NCBI GenBank assembly: GCA_963925735.1
Contig: CAWUUH010000036.1
Location: 1-64,000, forward strand
DNA: 64,000 nt
Source: UBA4582 sp013204195
Lineage (GTDB): Bacteria > Pseudomonadota > Gammaproteobacteria > Pseudomonadales > Azotimanducaceae
Direction of reading: 5' to 3'
Shown: piece after piece, positions 42,915-52,548 of the stretch
How the letters are laid out: each line of letters opens with the position of its first letter
Numbering within the stretch: position 1 is the stretch's first letter
Program-made: the position numbers and the translations under genes
The notes under the pieces: model-generated
What the model saw: the letters and a program-made list of their open reading frames with translations, nothing else
Databases searched by the model: none
Told to the model about the DNA's origin: nothing

Positions 42915-44735
42915 TTGTCCTTCAGTCTGCTTGGCCTTTTAGCCGGTATCAGTCTACTCGCGATTATTGCGCAACTGGCGGCTTGGCGATTGCGTTTGCC
43001 TGCCATATTATTCTTGTTACTGGCGGGCATTGTTGTTGGGCCGGTATTGGGCTGGCTGTCACCGGATGCGTTGTTTGGCGATCTGCTGTTCCCCTTGGTG
43101 TCGCTGGCTGTGGCGGTCATTCTGTTCGAGGGCAGCATGACCCTGCGCTTCAGTGAACTGCAGGAGATGGGCAAAACGGTTCGCAACTTGGTGACCATTG
43201 GCGCGCTGGTGACGTGGTTAATCACGAGCATCGCCACCCACTATTTTATTGGGTTTGACCTAAAATTGGCGTTTCTCTTCGGCGCGGTGGTGGTCGTGAC
43301 CGGCCCGACGGTGATTGTCCCTATGTTGCGCACGGTGCGCCCCAACGGCCGAATCTCTAACGTCTTGCGCTGGGAGGGTATCATTATTGATCCGCTGGGC
43401 GCGTTATTGGCGGTGCTGGCGTTTGATTTCTATATCGCCTCCGCCGGCGAATCAGCATTCATCAGTATTGCACTGGCCTTTGGCGAAATTGTTGCTGTGG
43501 GCACCGTCGCAGGTCTACTCGCCGGATTTGGCTTGGGGCAACTACTCAAGCATTACTTGATTCCTGAATATTTACGCAGCGTCGTGACGCTGCTACTGGT
43601 TTTTGTTGTGTTCGTGATCGCCGATGAATTGGTCCATGAGTCGGGCTTGTTGGCGGTCACCATCTTTGGCATTACGCTGGCCAATCTACCGGATGTCGAG
43701 ATCGAAGATATCCTCGATTTCAAAGAGACCCTGAGCATTCTGTTGATCAGTGGTCTCTTTATTCTATTGGCGGCGAGGATTGACCCGGTGGCGTTTATGT
43801 CGGTGGGCTTGGGAGCGCTGTTGCTGCTTGGGACCGTGATGCTGGTTGCCAGACCGGTGTCAGTAATGTTGTCGACGCTGGGTAGTAGCTTAACAGTCCA
43901 AGAGCGATTACTGATCGCGTGGATTGGTCCTCGGGGGATCGTGTGCGCGGCCGTTGCGGCGCTGTTTGCCTTGCGTCTCGAAGCGTTGGCTGTGCCCGAG
44001 GCTAACCTGTTCGTGCCACTGGCGTTTTTCATTATATTGGGTACGGTTGTGATTCAGGGCTTGTCTGCGAAACACGTCGCGCACTGGCTTGGCGTTCGGG
44101 ATCCCGCGCCTTCCGGTGTGCTGATCACCGGCGGTGGTCTCGTGGCACGACGAATTGCCAAGGCGCTGCAAACAGCTGAAATCAAAGCGGTCATTGCTGA
44201 TAGCGACTATGAAAATATTCGGTTGGCGAGAATGGAAGGCTTGGAAACCTATTATGGTAACCCGATGTCTGAACATGGCGACCGTCATCTGGAGCTTGCG
44301 GGTCTAGGCCGACTATTGACCATGTCGGGCCGGGTGAACCTCGATGCTGTGATGGCGATGAACTTTCGTCCCGTTTTCGGCGCTCAAAATATTTATGAGC
44401 TGCCGATCAACGTCGACGGCCTGAAGACTAAGCACCAAGTTGCCTCGCGGCTTCGAGGTAAGCATCTGTTTGGTGAGAAAGTCACCTATAATTTGCTGGC
44501 TGGCAGACTGAACTCGAGGGCCGAGATCAAGTCAACGTTGTTAACGGCAGAGTATGGCCTGGAAGCCTATGCCGCCAGCTATGCGGGGCGTCACTTGCTG
44601 TTGTTCGCTATCGATCCTGAAGGCCGGTTACAGATCTATACTGAGGTGCCGAGTTTCACGGCTGAGCCAGGCTGGCGAGTGATTAGCTTGGTTGAGCCAG
44701 AAGCAGAAACTGAAGCGGAGACTACGGTTGGCTGA
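42915..44735 (+). CDS. CPA1-type Na+(K+)/H+ antiporter with RCK-like C-terminus
   Basis: A TTG at 42915 has GGGAG six bases upstream and starts directly before the first helix; a TTG at 42867 is the alternative. The 606-residue product has about 12 helices, with G-P-T-V-I-V-P-M-L near 135, R-W-E-G-I-I-I-D-P-L-G-A near 155 and G-P-R-G-I-V-C-A near 350. A TrkA-N/RCK-like region (about 410-500) has L-I-T-G-G-G-L-V-A-R-R-I-A. Such carriers exchange cations for protons and may sense nucleotide by the RCK-like part. Confidence 0.88.
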   Translation: MSFSLLGLLAGISLLAIIAQLAAWRLRLPAILFLLLAGIVVGPVLGWLSPDALFGDLLFPLVSLAVAVILFEGSMTLRFSELQEMGKTVRNLVTIGALVTWLITSIATHYFIGFDLKLAFLFGAVVVVTGPTVIVPMLRTVRPNGRISNVLRWEGIIIDPLGALLAVLAFDFYIASAGESAFISIALAFGEIVAVGTVAGLLAGFGLGQLLKHYLIPEYLRSVVTLLLVFVVFVIADELVHESGLLAVTIFGITLANLPDVEIEDILDFKETLSILLISGLFILLAARIDPVAFMSVGLGALLLLGTVMLVARPVSVMLSTLGSSLTVQERLLIAWIGPRGIVCAAVAALFALRLEALAVPEANLFVPLAFFIILGTVVIQGLSAKHVAHWLGVRDPAPSGVLITGGGLVARRIAKALQTAEIKAVIADSDYENIRLARMEGLETYYGNPMSEHGDRHLELAGLGRLLTMSGRVNLDAVMAMNFRPVFGAQNIYELPINVDGLKTKHQVASRLRGKHLFGEKVTYNLLAGRLNSRAEIKSTLLTAEYGLEAYAASYAGRHLLLFAIDPEGRLQIYTEVPSFTAEPGWRVISLVEPEAETEAETTVG

Positions 44736-45831
44736 GTCTATGTCTCGATCTGGCCGTGCCAGAATGATTAGCGGTTTTCTGTTGGTGACCCTAGCGTTAC
44801 ACGTGCCGATATTTTTTTATCCTATTCTGCGGCTCTGCGCTTGGCTGGAACTTTCTGGGTGGGCAACCTTGTTGGTGTTTGTGCCGCTTGCCAGTAGTCA
44901 GGTCGTCAGTCGAATTTTTCTGCGCCACCGAGTGTCGAGCTTTGCTCGAGGGCTGCGCAGGCTCGCTGATTTCTGGCTTGGTCTGAGCCCCATCGTGGTG
45001 ATGACGCTGCTGGTGGCCGAGGTGGTCGTCGTGCTCGATCTGGCTACAGCGTTTGATGCGGCCGTTGTGGTTATCTGCTTCAGCGCTATTGTCGGCATTC
45101 TTGGCTTGATCAATGCGATGACTTTAAAGGTTAAGACGATTCGCTTCGATAGTCCCAAGCTTAGCCAGCCGGTACGATTTGTCCAGATCACGGATGTGCA
45201 TATAGGCTCAAGAAACAAAGAGTTTCTGGATCGAGTCATACATAAAATCAATCAGCTGGAGCCGGATTTTTTGTGTATTACTGGGGATTTTATCGACGCC
45301 CCCGGGGTGACTGAGGCCACCTTGCAAGCCCTGACCACGGTCGTCGGGCCCATTTACTACTGCACTGGAAATCACGAAAAATATGAGGACTTCGAGGCGA
45401 TTCTTACGCGGCTGACCAACCTGGGTGTCACTATCCTGCGTGATGATAGTTTGCATCACCGCCGTGATTTGCAGGTAATAGGCATCGATGATATGGAAGA
45501 TGCTCTGCAGGTAAAGCGCCAGCTAGATCTGTTAGATGTTGATCTACAGGCCTTTGTTTTACTGCTCTATCATCGGCCCAAGGGGCTTGAGGCAGCGGCT
45601 GCAGCAGGTGTTGATTTGATGCTCAGCGGGCATACCCATAATGGCCAAATCATGCCATTTAACTTGATCGTCAACCGAGTTTTTGATCGAATAAAGGGCA
45701 TGTACCAATTAGATAAGACCCGGCTCTACGTTTCACAAGGGACGGGTACTTGGGGGCCGGTGATGCGGGTCGGCACTAGCAGTGAGATTACGCTGTTCGA
45801 GCTTTACCCAACAGCTACGTTGAGTCAGTAA
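44728..45831 (+). CDS. Membrane-anchored metallophosphoesterase (YkuE-like)
   Basis: A TTG start at 44728 with GGAG seven bases upstream overlaps the antiporter end by eight bases; an ATG at 44740 is the alternative. The product (about 367 residues) has four to five membrane helices in its first 130 residues. A calcineurin-like domain follows: Q-I-T-D-V-H-I-G, T-G-D-F-I-D-A, C-T-G-N-H-E-K-Y and S-G-H-T-H-N-G-Q, the metal-ligand motifs of the family. Relatives act on lipid or nucleotide phosphates. The overlap suggests co-expression with the antiporter. Confidence 0.88.
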   Translation: MAESMSRSGRARMISGFLLVTLALHVPIFFYPILRLCAWLELSGWATLLVFVPLASSQVVSRIFLRHRVSSFARGLRRLADFWLGLSPIVVMTLLVAEVVVVLDLATAFDAAVVVICFSAIVGILGLINAMTLKVKTIRFDSPKLSQPVRFVQITDVHIGSRNKEFLDRVIHKINQLEPDFLCITGDFIDAPGVTEATLQALTTVVGPIYYCTGNHEKYEDFEAILTRLTNLGVTILRDDSLHHRRDLQVIGIDDMEDALQVKRQLDLLDVDLQAFVLLLYHRPKGLEAAAAAGVDLMLSGHTHNGQIMPFNLIVNRVFDRIKGMYQLDKTRLYVSQGTGTWGPVMRVGTSSEITLFELYPTATLSQ

Positions 45832-46000
45832 ATAGTTTGCCAGGGCTATTTTTATGCGAATTAAGTTGGCAGGGTGCATGTTAAATTTTACACAGTGACG
45901 ATAAGCCTGTATTTTTTTGACAATAGGATCGCGGTTGATCAGGGTAAATAGGCTTTGATCAGAGGCTTCTCTTCGATAACGACAACGCCAGGGAAATTAA

Positions 46001-47194
46001 ATGACAACGGATTCATTCAGAACAGACACTCGAGACTGGTTGGAAGCCAATTGTCCTGCATCTATGCGAACGCCTATGCCGGCGGACGAAATGTCGGGTG
46101 GTGGTCGACGGGCTCGCTATAAAAACCCAGAAACCCTCCAGTGGCTCAATCTGATGGCGGCCAAGGGATTTACGGCGCCGACTTGGCCGAAAGAATACGG
46201 TGGTGCTGGGCTCAGCCCGATAGAAAATCAAATTCTGCGAGAAGAGATGACTCGCATTAATGCTCGCCCAGCTCTGTCTGGCATGGGCTTGTCCATGATC
46301 GGGCCGGCGCTGCTTGAGTATGGCAGTGACGAGCAAAGAGCCGAGCACTTGCCGAAAATCGCCAGTGGCGAGATTTGGTGGTGCCAAGGCTACAGCGAAC
46401 CTAACGCGGGATCTGATCTTGCCAGTCTGCAGACCAAGGCGGTTGTCGATGGTGACGACTACATCATCAACGGCCAGAAGGTGTGGACTTCAGGCGCGGA
46501 TAAAGCCGATTGGATCTTTTGTCTGGTGCGTACCGATGTAGAGGCACCCAAGCATAATGGCATTACGTTTATCCTGTTTGATATGACGACCCCCGGTGTG
46601 ACCGTTAAGCCGATCAAGCTGATCAGTGGTCTGTCACCATTCTGCGAAACCTTTTTTGAGGATGTGCGGGCACCCCGAAAGAACGTCATCGGTACGGTTA
46701 ACGATGGCTGGACAGTTGCGAAACGCTTGCTACAGTACGAGCGGACCATGATCGGTGGTGGCACTGGTGGTGGTCAGCGGGGCAAGTCCTTGGCAGAGAT
46801 TGCGCTGGAATATATCGGTCGAGAGTCGGGTCAGGCTGATGGCAGACTCGCCGATCAAGCTCTGCGCACTGACCTGGTGAATCATTCCATGAATGATCGG
46901 GCCTTTGGCCTGACAGTCAAACGTAGCTTTGAAGAATCAAAGACCAACACCGCACCGAGCTTTGTGTCTTCGATGTTTAAGTATTATGGCACCGAGCAGA
47001 ATATTAAGCGTTTTGAGTTGATGCAGCGAGCCATGGGTTCGCAAATGCTCGGTTGGGAAGGCGAGGGCTTCGCTGAAGATGAGTTGACTCAGACGCGAGC
47101 CTGGCTCCGCTCGAAAGCGAATTCCATCGAGGGCGGCACGTCAGAGGTGCAGCTGAATATCATCTCGAAACGAGTCCTTGGATTGCCAGACTAG
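46001..47194 (+). CDS. Acyl-CoA dehydrogenase
   Basis: The 397-residue enzyme has Q-G-Y-S-E-P-N-A-G-S-D-L-A-S-L near 130, V-W-T-S-G-A near 162 and a C-terminal S-I-E-G-G-T-S-E-V-Q-L-N-I-I-S-K-R-V-L-G. It resembles the first enzyme of the pair at 34464-36832 more than the second. AGGGA lies seven bases before the ATG. It stands alone: the upstream 169 bases hold no gene. A hairpin lies just after its stop. Confidence 0.93.
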   Translation: MTTDSFRTDTRDWLEANCPASMRTPMPADEMSGGGRRARYKNPETLQWLNLMAAKGFTAPTWPKEYGGAGLSPIENQILREEMTRINARPALSGMGLSMIGPALLEYGSDEQRAEHLPKIASGEIWWCQGYSEPNAGSDLASLQTKAVVDGDDYIINGQKVWTSGADKADWIFCLVRTDVEAPKHNGITFILFDMTTPGVTVKPIKLISGLSPFCETFFEDVRAPRKNVIGTVNDGWTVAKRLLQYERTMIGGGTGGGQRGKSLAEIALEYIGRESGQADGRLADQALRTDLVNHSMNDRAFGLTVKRSFEESKTNTAPSFVSSMFKYYGTEQNIKRFELMQRAMGSQMLGWEGEGFAEDELTQTRAWLRSKANSIEGGTSEVQLNIISKRVLGLPD

Positions 47195-47195
47195 C

Positions 47196-47234
47196 CTGCG
47201 CCTCAACAGTCATTCTCACGTGATGAGAGCGCAG
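47196..47234 (+). terminator. Possible hairpin after the acyl-CoA dehydrogenase gene
   Basis: CTGCGCCTCA pairs with TGAGAGCGCAG, with one bulged base, two bases after the stop codon. There is no T-run after it, so factor-independent termination is uncertain. Confidence 0.3.
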
Positions 47235-47402
47235 GATTAAAACTGGGTCGAGGGGTGATGATGGTCGGGGTGCTCGGGTGGTGTTCAGACAAGAGTGGCT
47301 AAAAGTGCTCGCTGACCCGCTCGAATAACGCGGTTCGATGCGTCTGCGCATCTGTATTGATATCGAGCAGGTAAATATCCGCAAATTCGCCGACCCTTGG
47401 TC

Positions 47403-47408
47403 TATAAT
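47403..47408 (+). promoter_or_regulatory. Candidate -10 box before the alpha/beta hydrolase
   Basis: A perfect TATAAT lies 34 bases before the ATG at 47442. The -35 region is weak. The rest of the 47195-47441 gap shows no gene. Confidence 0.4.
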
Positions 47409-47441
47409 GCGCGCCTTAATAACTGGCAAAATGGTGCATTG

Positions 47442-48320
47442 ATGGCAAGCGGCAAAGCAAGCCCCACGTCACACTCATATTATTCGCAGCGCATGAAACT
47501 CCATTACCTGGACTGGGGTAATGAAGATGCACCGCCCCTGTTGCTGGTTCACGGTAATCGAGATCACTGCCATAACTGGGACTGGGTTGCACAGGAGTTG
47601 CGAGATCAATATCACATCATTGCGCCCGATTTTCGCGGCCATGGTGACTCTCAATGGGTATACGGGAGTGCTTACAGCCATAGCGAATATATTTACGATC
47701 TGGCGCAGCTGATTCATCAGCAGAATCTCGCGCCGCTGCACATCATCGCGCACTCGTTGGGTGGTGGCGTGGCGTTGCGCTATGCCGGTATCTATCCTGA
47801 AAACATCAAAAAAATGATTGTCATTGAGGGTACTGGTGGGCCGCCGGCGATGTATAGCACGCAGCCTGTGCATGAGCGTATGCGCCAGTGGGTCGAAGAC
47901 ACGCGTAAGATGGCCGGTCGATTGCCCAAGCGCTATGCCAATTTAGATGAGTCGGTGCAGCGAATGCAGGAGGCCAATACGCACCTGAGTGCCGAGCAGG
48001 CGAGGCATCTCACGGTACATGGCAGCAACCAGAATGAAGACGGTACCTATAGTTGGAAGTTTGACAACTATACCCATGTCATGTCGCCCTACGATATGAG
48101 TCAAGAGCAGTCTCGAGAATTGTGGGCGCGCATCGCCGCGCCAATACTCTTGGTGAGTGGTAAGGAGAGCTGGTTTCGGCATGGTCAACGCGAAGACCCC
48201 GCGCAATATTTCAAGAACGCCAGACATGTGGTTGTAGAGCGGGCGGGACATTGGGTTCAACATGATCAGCTGGCCGAATTTTTAAGTTTAACCAATGATT
48301 TCTTTGCTGAGCCTGAGTAA
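47442..48320 (+). CDS. Alpha/beta hydrolase
   Basis: The 292-residue protein starts at ATG 47442. It has the oxyanion segment L-L-V-H-G-N-R-D-H near 35, the nucleophile elbow A-H-S-L-G-G-G near 103 and the catalytic His in E-R-A-G-H-W-V-Q-H-D near 273. No signal peptide is seen. The pattern is like epoxide hydrolase or ester hydrolase members, but the substrate cannot be assigned. An upstream in-frame start would overlap the candidate promoter, so it was rejected. Confidence 0.9.
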   Translation: MASGKASPTSHSYYSQRMKLHYLDWGNEDAPPLLLVHGNRDHCHNWDWVAQELRDQYHIIAPDFRGHGDSQWVYGSAYSHSEYIYDLAQLIHQQNLAPLHIIAHSLGGGVALRYAGIYPENIKKMIVIEGTGGPPAMYSTQPVHERMRQWVEDTRKMAGRLPKRYANLDESVQRMQEANTHLSAEQARHLTVHGSNQNEDGTYSWKFDNYTHVMSPYDMSQEQSRELWARIAAPILLVSGKESWFRHGQREDPAQYFKNARHVVVERAGHWVQHDQLAEFLSLTNDFFAEPE

Positions 48321-48347
48321 TAGGTAGGCTGCCGGTGCCCGTTAAAA

Positions 48348-49691
48348 TTATCGAGACGCTTGGTCAATCCTCAGGCCATAAGTCTCGATGTACTCCACCA
48401 GCACATCCCTGACCAGCCGTTGGCTATCCTTGACCGTGAAGTGTGTTGGCGCCTTTTTGCTGGCCTGGGCCGCAACGAAGCTATTCGTGGCGACCCGATA
48501 CGTCATGTTGTCTGCCAGTTCTGGCAGGCGCCAATGTGGTTCACCCTCCATAGACAACATTTTTTTGATGTCTGAGCCGCGTGCCGTTACCGTGACTACC
48601 GAGTTGCCAAAGGGTTCAATGCTCCAGATGTCACGAATGGTGATGCTGCCGCGGCGGATTCGGTCTCGAATGCCGCCGCTGTTATAGAAGCCAAAGTCCG
48701 CACCAGTGTGGCGCGCTAAAATGGCTTCGATGATGGGTTGTAGGTCTGCTCTTGAGTAATCACGGTCGACACGACTGATGTCTACGTCGACGATTGTTTC
48801 AACAGCCTGCTCCCAAGTCGCGACCATGTCAGCCACGAATGCGTCGGGGGAAGGTAGCTCTTCGGCAGCGATGAGTTTGCCGTTGAAGCTCGCGAGCTTG
48901 TGGTTCTCCGTATCGACCCCTAATTCTAGATAGCCCACATAGGCGCCATAAAAGCCTGCTTGGACCACATAGGTATCGTTGATCTTTACCGGTGGTGCAA
49001 CGGCGGTGTGCGAATGACCGCCGATAATGATATCGATATTGTCGACGGCTGCAGCCAAGCGCTGTTCTTCTTCGTGCCCCAGATGGGACAGGACCAGCAC
49101 CAGGTCAACCAGCGGATCAAGGTCTTCGACCTGGGTCCGCAAGATGGCCTCCGGTGAATCAAAGGCCAGGTTTGAGTTCCCCACGGGCGTGATCAGGTCG
49201 GGTGTCTCGGCGGTAATCAGACCGATAACGGCGATCCTGATGCCATTAACCTGCATGATCAGGCTGGCTTCGTCTGCCAGTAGAGCCCCATCAGTGGTTC
49301 TGGCATTGGCGCTCAGCAACGGGTAACCCGCAGTCTCGCGGAATAAGGCGATCTGGCGAGAGCCATGATCGAACTCATGGTTGCCCAGTGCGCCGGCGTT
49401 GTAGCCGACCCGGTTGAGGATGGCAAAGATGGGCACGCCCTTGAACAGCGTGGAAACAGGGGTGCCCGAGATGCTATCGCCAGCATCCAAAACCAGGACG
49501 CCCGGTTGCTGTTGCCGAGTCTGATCCACCAAGGCGGCGATGCGTGCCGCGCCGGCGAATTCCGCAGTTTGTTGCATATGGCCGTGCAAGTCATTGGTGT
49601 GAATGATGATCAGGGATCGTGTGTCCGCCCATGCCGAGGGCGTTAGCAGTGCCCAGATGGCGAGGCCAATCAGCTTGATCGCGTTATGCAT
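48348..49691 (-). CDS. Secreted 5'-nucleotidase / metallophosphatase (UshA-like)
   Basis: The 447-residue product has a signal peptide (cut after S-A-W-A). A calcineurin-like domain follows with I-I-H-T-N-D-L-H-G-H, L-D-A-G-D-S-I-S-G-T-P, G-N-H-E-F-D-H-G and G-G-H-S-H-T. The C-terminal 5'-nucleotidase domain carries G-F-Y-N-S-G-G-I-R-D. It would free phosphate from nucleotides in the periplasm. The ATG at 49691 overlaps the upstream esterase end by eight bases. Confidence 0.92.
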   Translation of the reverse strand: MHNAIKLIGLAIWALLTPSAWADTRSLIIIHTNDLHGHMQQTAEFAGAARIAALVDQTRQQQPGVLVLDAGDSISGTPVSTLFKGVPIFAILNRVGYNAGALGNHEFDHGSRQIALFRETAGYPLLSANARTTDGALLADEASLIMQVNGIRIAVIGLITAETPDLITPVGNSNLAFDSPEAILRTQVEDLDPLVDLVLVLSHLGHEEEQRLAAAVDNIDIIIGGHSHTAVAPPVKINDTYVVQAGFYGAYVGYLELGVDTENHKLASFNGKLIAAEELPSPDAFVADMVATWEQAVETIVDVDISRVDRDYSRADLQPIIEAILARHTGADFGFYNSGGIRDRIRRGSITIRDIWSIEPFGNSVVTVTARGSDIKKMLSMEGEPHWRLPELADNMTYRVATNSFVAAQASKKAPTHFTVKDSQRLVRDVLVEYIETYGLRIDQASR

Positions 49692-50811
49692 TCGAGGGTA
49701 CCTGCAAGGCGGCATTAAACCAGTCGATCAGTGCGGGATTCTCGGTTCGGGCGTAGCTGTGGGATAGCCCGGCAATTTCCCGATAGGTTAAGTCGGCGCC
49801 TGCTTGTTCGAGTTCTGCGCGAGCCATCCTTGCGATCTCCACCGGGAACATCCAGTCGAGGGTGCCGTGCACTAGGTAAATTGGTTTTTTGTGCGCATGC
49901 TGAAGGCGACCTTGCATCACAATATCGGGATGTAACACGCCGGAAAAGGGTGCCAGATGGGTAAAGGGGGAGTCTGGGTTCAGGCCTGCCTGCAGGCAAT
50001 AGGAAGCGCCATCAGACATGCCGGTTAAGAGAATATGATCGTTATCAATCGTCCAGTTTTGGCGCAGGTAAGTCAGGATCTTGAGTAGTGCAGGTAGGTC
50101 ACGGTCCGGACCGTCGAGAGCCCAGGTGTTACCGGTGGACGTGGGGGCGACGAGAATAAAGCCCCGGGTACGGGCTTCGCGCAGCCAAGACCAGATAAAA
50201 TCGCTGCCGTGGCCAGTTCCTCCGTGGAGCGCCATCACGACGGAGGTCGGTGCTTGCAGGTCAAGATTTTCTGGTACATAGACCGAAAATCCACCCCTGA
50301 CAGTGCGCGCATTGGCGACGCTGAGAATGCCGCGTGGTAAATCCTCACTCACGATAACGTCCGCTGGGGCAACTTCCTGATGGGCCAGTTGGCTGAGCAG
50401 TCTGCGATTGGCGCGGGCCTCAGGCTCGAGAAAGTACTGATTCACGGGCGTCATGGCGGGGGCCAAAGCGTAGATCTCCTCCTGTGCTCGGCAATGAGCC
50501 CGCATGGCTCGCATCATGGGTGCGATATCGGTGTGATCACCGGTGATTCCCTCGCAAGCTCGCAACGCGTAGGTTGCTGCCTGGTGTAGGGTCGAGCCGA
50601 TCGCCGCGATATCCGGCGGAAACTCTATCGTGCTAAAAAAATTGAAATCCTCTCTCAGTCGGGCCTCAAAGGGTTCGAAAGTGAGCTTGAGTTGGGCGCT
50701 GTGGGTTGGATGAAAATTGCGCTGCAACTGCTCGAAGGCCTCCATGGCAGTCAACATTGAGGGAACTATTCGAGTGATTGCGCTGAGTAGTTGGTCATCG
50801 TTTTGGGGCAT
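49684..50811 (-). CDS. Alpha/beta hydrolase (esterase/phospholipase-like) with N-terminal helical domain
   Basis: The 375-residue protein has an unusual N-terminal helical part (about 1-165) of unknown family. An alpha/beta hydrolase domain follows: M-A-L-H-G-G-T-G-H-G near 192, the nucleophile elbow L-T-G-M-S-D-G-A near 265, Asp in V-H-G-T-L-D-W-M-F-P near 320 and His in G-L-S-H-S-Y-A near 352. Related enzymes include the PHB depolymerase/feruloyl esterase group. No signal peptide is seen. It overlaps the nucleotidase gene. Confidence 0.82.
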   Translation of the reverse strand: MPQNDDQLLSAITRIVPSMLTAMEAFEQLQRNFHPTHSAQLKLTFEPFEARLREDFNFFSTIEFPPDIAAIGSTLHQAATYALRACEGITGDHTDIAPMMRAMRAHCRAQEEIYALAPAMTPVNQYFLEPEARANRRLLSQLAHQEVAPADVIVSEDLPRGILSVANARTVRGGFSVYVPENLDLQAPTSVVMALHGGTGHGSDFIWSWLREARTRGFILVAPTSTGNTWALDGPDRDLPALLKILTYLRQNWTIDNDHILLTGMSDGASYCLQAGLNPDSPFTHLAPFSGVLHPDIVMQGRLQHAHKKPIYLVHGTLDWMFPVEIARMARAELEQAGADLTYREIAGLSHSYARTENPALIDWFNAALQVPSNA

Positions 50812-50919
50812 GGGCGAGGGTCAAATGGCTTTGATGAGCAACTATACGATATTTTTCCGTAGGCTTCCCGACTATGATGCCTCTGGATGAGAACTCACTA
50901 GGACGCACCGGGCCGCTCA

Positions 50920-51594
50920 ATGAATTACACGTTTCACCAACCCCCCCCCTGCCATGACCCGCTGCCGATTATTTATGCAGACGATGATATCCTGGTGGTG
51001 GATAAGCCTGCGGGTCTGTTGTCTGTGCCCGGGCGGATCATGAAAGATTGTGTTCTGAGTCGTGTGCTGCAGGCGTTTCCGCAAGCCAGAATCGTCCACC
51101 GACTCGATTTAGATACCTCTGGTGTGATGGTACTGGGTCTGAGTCAGCTGGCGGTGTCTGATCTGAATCGACAATTTCGTGAAAGGTTGGTGGTGAAAAG
51201 CTATGCCGCTGAGGTCTTTGGCATTCTGGACCAGGCCCAAGGCGAGATCAGCTGGCCAATTGCACCCGATCCGGTTAATCGGCCTCGGCAAAAAATCGAT
51301 CCGGAACATGGCAAGCACGCCATTACGGAGTATCGACTGATTCTGCAGGGCCCGGAATCGGCACGCCTGGCATTATTTCCCTTGACGGGCCGCAGTCATC
51401 AACTCCGCCTGCATCTTGCTCATCTGGGGCACCCCATACTGGGCTGTGACCTGTACGCTCATGAAACCGCTTTTCAGGCGGCGTCAAGACTGATGCTGCA
51501 TGCGGAAAAGCTGGGCTTTAGTCACCCTAGAACAGTCATGCCAGTAACGTTTTCCTCGCCAGTGCCCTTTCCCCGCGAGGCTAGCCGGGATTAA
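50920..51594 (+). CDS. rluA: RluA-family pseudouridine synthase
   Basis: The 224-residue enzyme has the RluA catalytic motif V-H-R-L-D-L-D-T-S-G near residue 62, D-K-P-A-G-L-L-S-V-P near 28 and G-R-S-H-Q-L-R-L-H near 150. The length matches E. coli RluA (219), which modifies 23S rRNA U746 and tRNA U32. A run of nine C bases near the start encodes P-P-P. It overlaps the end of the next gene by four bases. Confidence 0.92.
   Translation: MNYTFHQPPPCHDPLPIIYADDDILVVDKPAGLLSVPGRIMKDCVLSRVLQAFPQARIVHRLDLDTSGVMVLGLSQLAVSDLNRQFRERLVVKSYAAEVFGILDQAQGEISWPIAPDPVNRPRQKIDPEHGKHAITEYRLILQGPESARLALFPLTGRSHQLRLHLAHLGHPILGCDLYAHETAFQAASRLMLHAEKLGFSHPRTVMPVTFSSPVPFPREASRD
50941..50949 (+). repeat. Run of nine C in the start of rluA
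   Basis: Nine C bases lie at codons 8-10 of rluA. A slip of one base would end translation early. A downstream in-frame restart could bypass it. Confidence 0.9.
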
Positions 51595-52310
51595 TGTGCG
51601 TAGAGCGCCGGATTGGCGAGCATATAGGCAGGGCCATGGGGGCTGTTGATCGCCGCATTCTCGCCATATAGCGAGGCTTTCATAGCGCCATAAACCTTGC
51701 GGTTGGCCCCGAGTCGCGCAAGGCCTGCGGCTTCGCTGATTGCGGCTGCCTGGAGACCTTCTATTGTGGCGGTGCCCTGGACGATACCGGCAGCTAGTGC
51801 CGCTGGGCCAGTCCAGCGCCGGGCTAGCTGGACTGTCTCGAAGAACACATTCATCGGCAGTTTGTGGCGAAATAAAGCCAGCTCTGGCTGGGGTATGACC
51901 ATCCCGATCTCGACCTCGTTCGCACAAGCGAAGCCGCGGTCTTCGCGCATCCAGCGTTTGTCGTGACACAGAGCGCACATGAAACCTGCGCCAAAGGCAT
52001 GACCATTAATCGCTGCGATACTGGGTAACGGGAGGCTGATGATCCGCGCCATCAGCGCCATGAATTCGGTGCCGAAAGCGTCGCGATCACCGCCGCGATG
52101 ATCTCCGGTGCTGGCCCGCCAGTCCAAATCCAGGCCGTTAGAAAAGAACTTAGCACTGCTGGATGTGGTCACCAGTGCGGCTGGACCCGTAGAGGCCTCG
52201 ACCTCATCGAGTGCGGCATTGAATTGCCGAACAAACGTCGTATTCCAGCGGTTTTCGCCATCGTTCATGGTCAAGATAAAGACGTCGCCCTCGCGGGTCA
52301 GGTCGATCAT
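51591..52310 (-). CDS. Enoyl-CoA hydratase/isomerase family protein
   Basis: The 239-residue product starts at ATG 52310 with GGAG seven bases upstream. Crotonase marks are S-N-G-L-D-L-D-W near 55, N-G-H-A-F-G-A-G-F near 95 and E-I-G-M-V-I-P near 124. It is more like delta3-delta2-enoyl-CoA isomerases than hydratases. It is divergent from the ccm operon and tail-to-tail with rluA. Confidence 0.88.
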   Translation of the reverse strand: MIDLTREGDVFILTMNDGENRWNTTFVRQFNAALDEVEASTGPAALVTTSSSAKFFSNGLDLDWRASTGDHRGGDRDAFGTEFMALMARIISLPLPSIAAINGHAFGAGFMCALCHDKRWMREDRGFACANEVEIGMVIPQPELALFRHKLPMNVFFETVQLARRWTGPAALAAGIVQGTATIEGLQAAAISEAAGLARLGANRKVYGAMKASLYGENAAINSPHGPAYMLANPALYAH

Positions 52311-52548
52311 GGGAGCTCCAATTTTCGGTAATGACAAGTTTTGGTGAAGAGTGGTCGGGACTATACCGGTTACTGGCCTGCGCTGACAATATTTCAAGGC
52401 AAGCGGCGTTCGAAGCAGGATTTATCGTCAGAGGTCTGGCGGTCCAGATAAGGCGAAGCTTGGCGTAAATAGTCCGCAGCGGCACCTGACTCTGCTATTA
52501 TCTGCAGTTGTCGATAAATGAACGAAGCAACGCCGCGATCATGTGCCC

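Noticed and set aside
45901..46000. Promoter with TTGACA before the acyl-CoA dehydrogenase at 46001
   Set aside because: A perfect -35 is present at 45917-45922 but no acceptable -10 lies 16-18 bases away.
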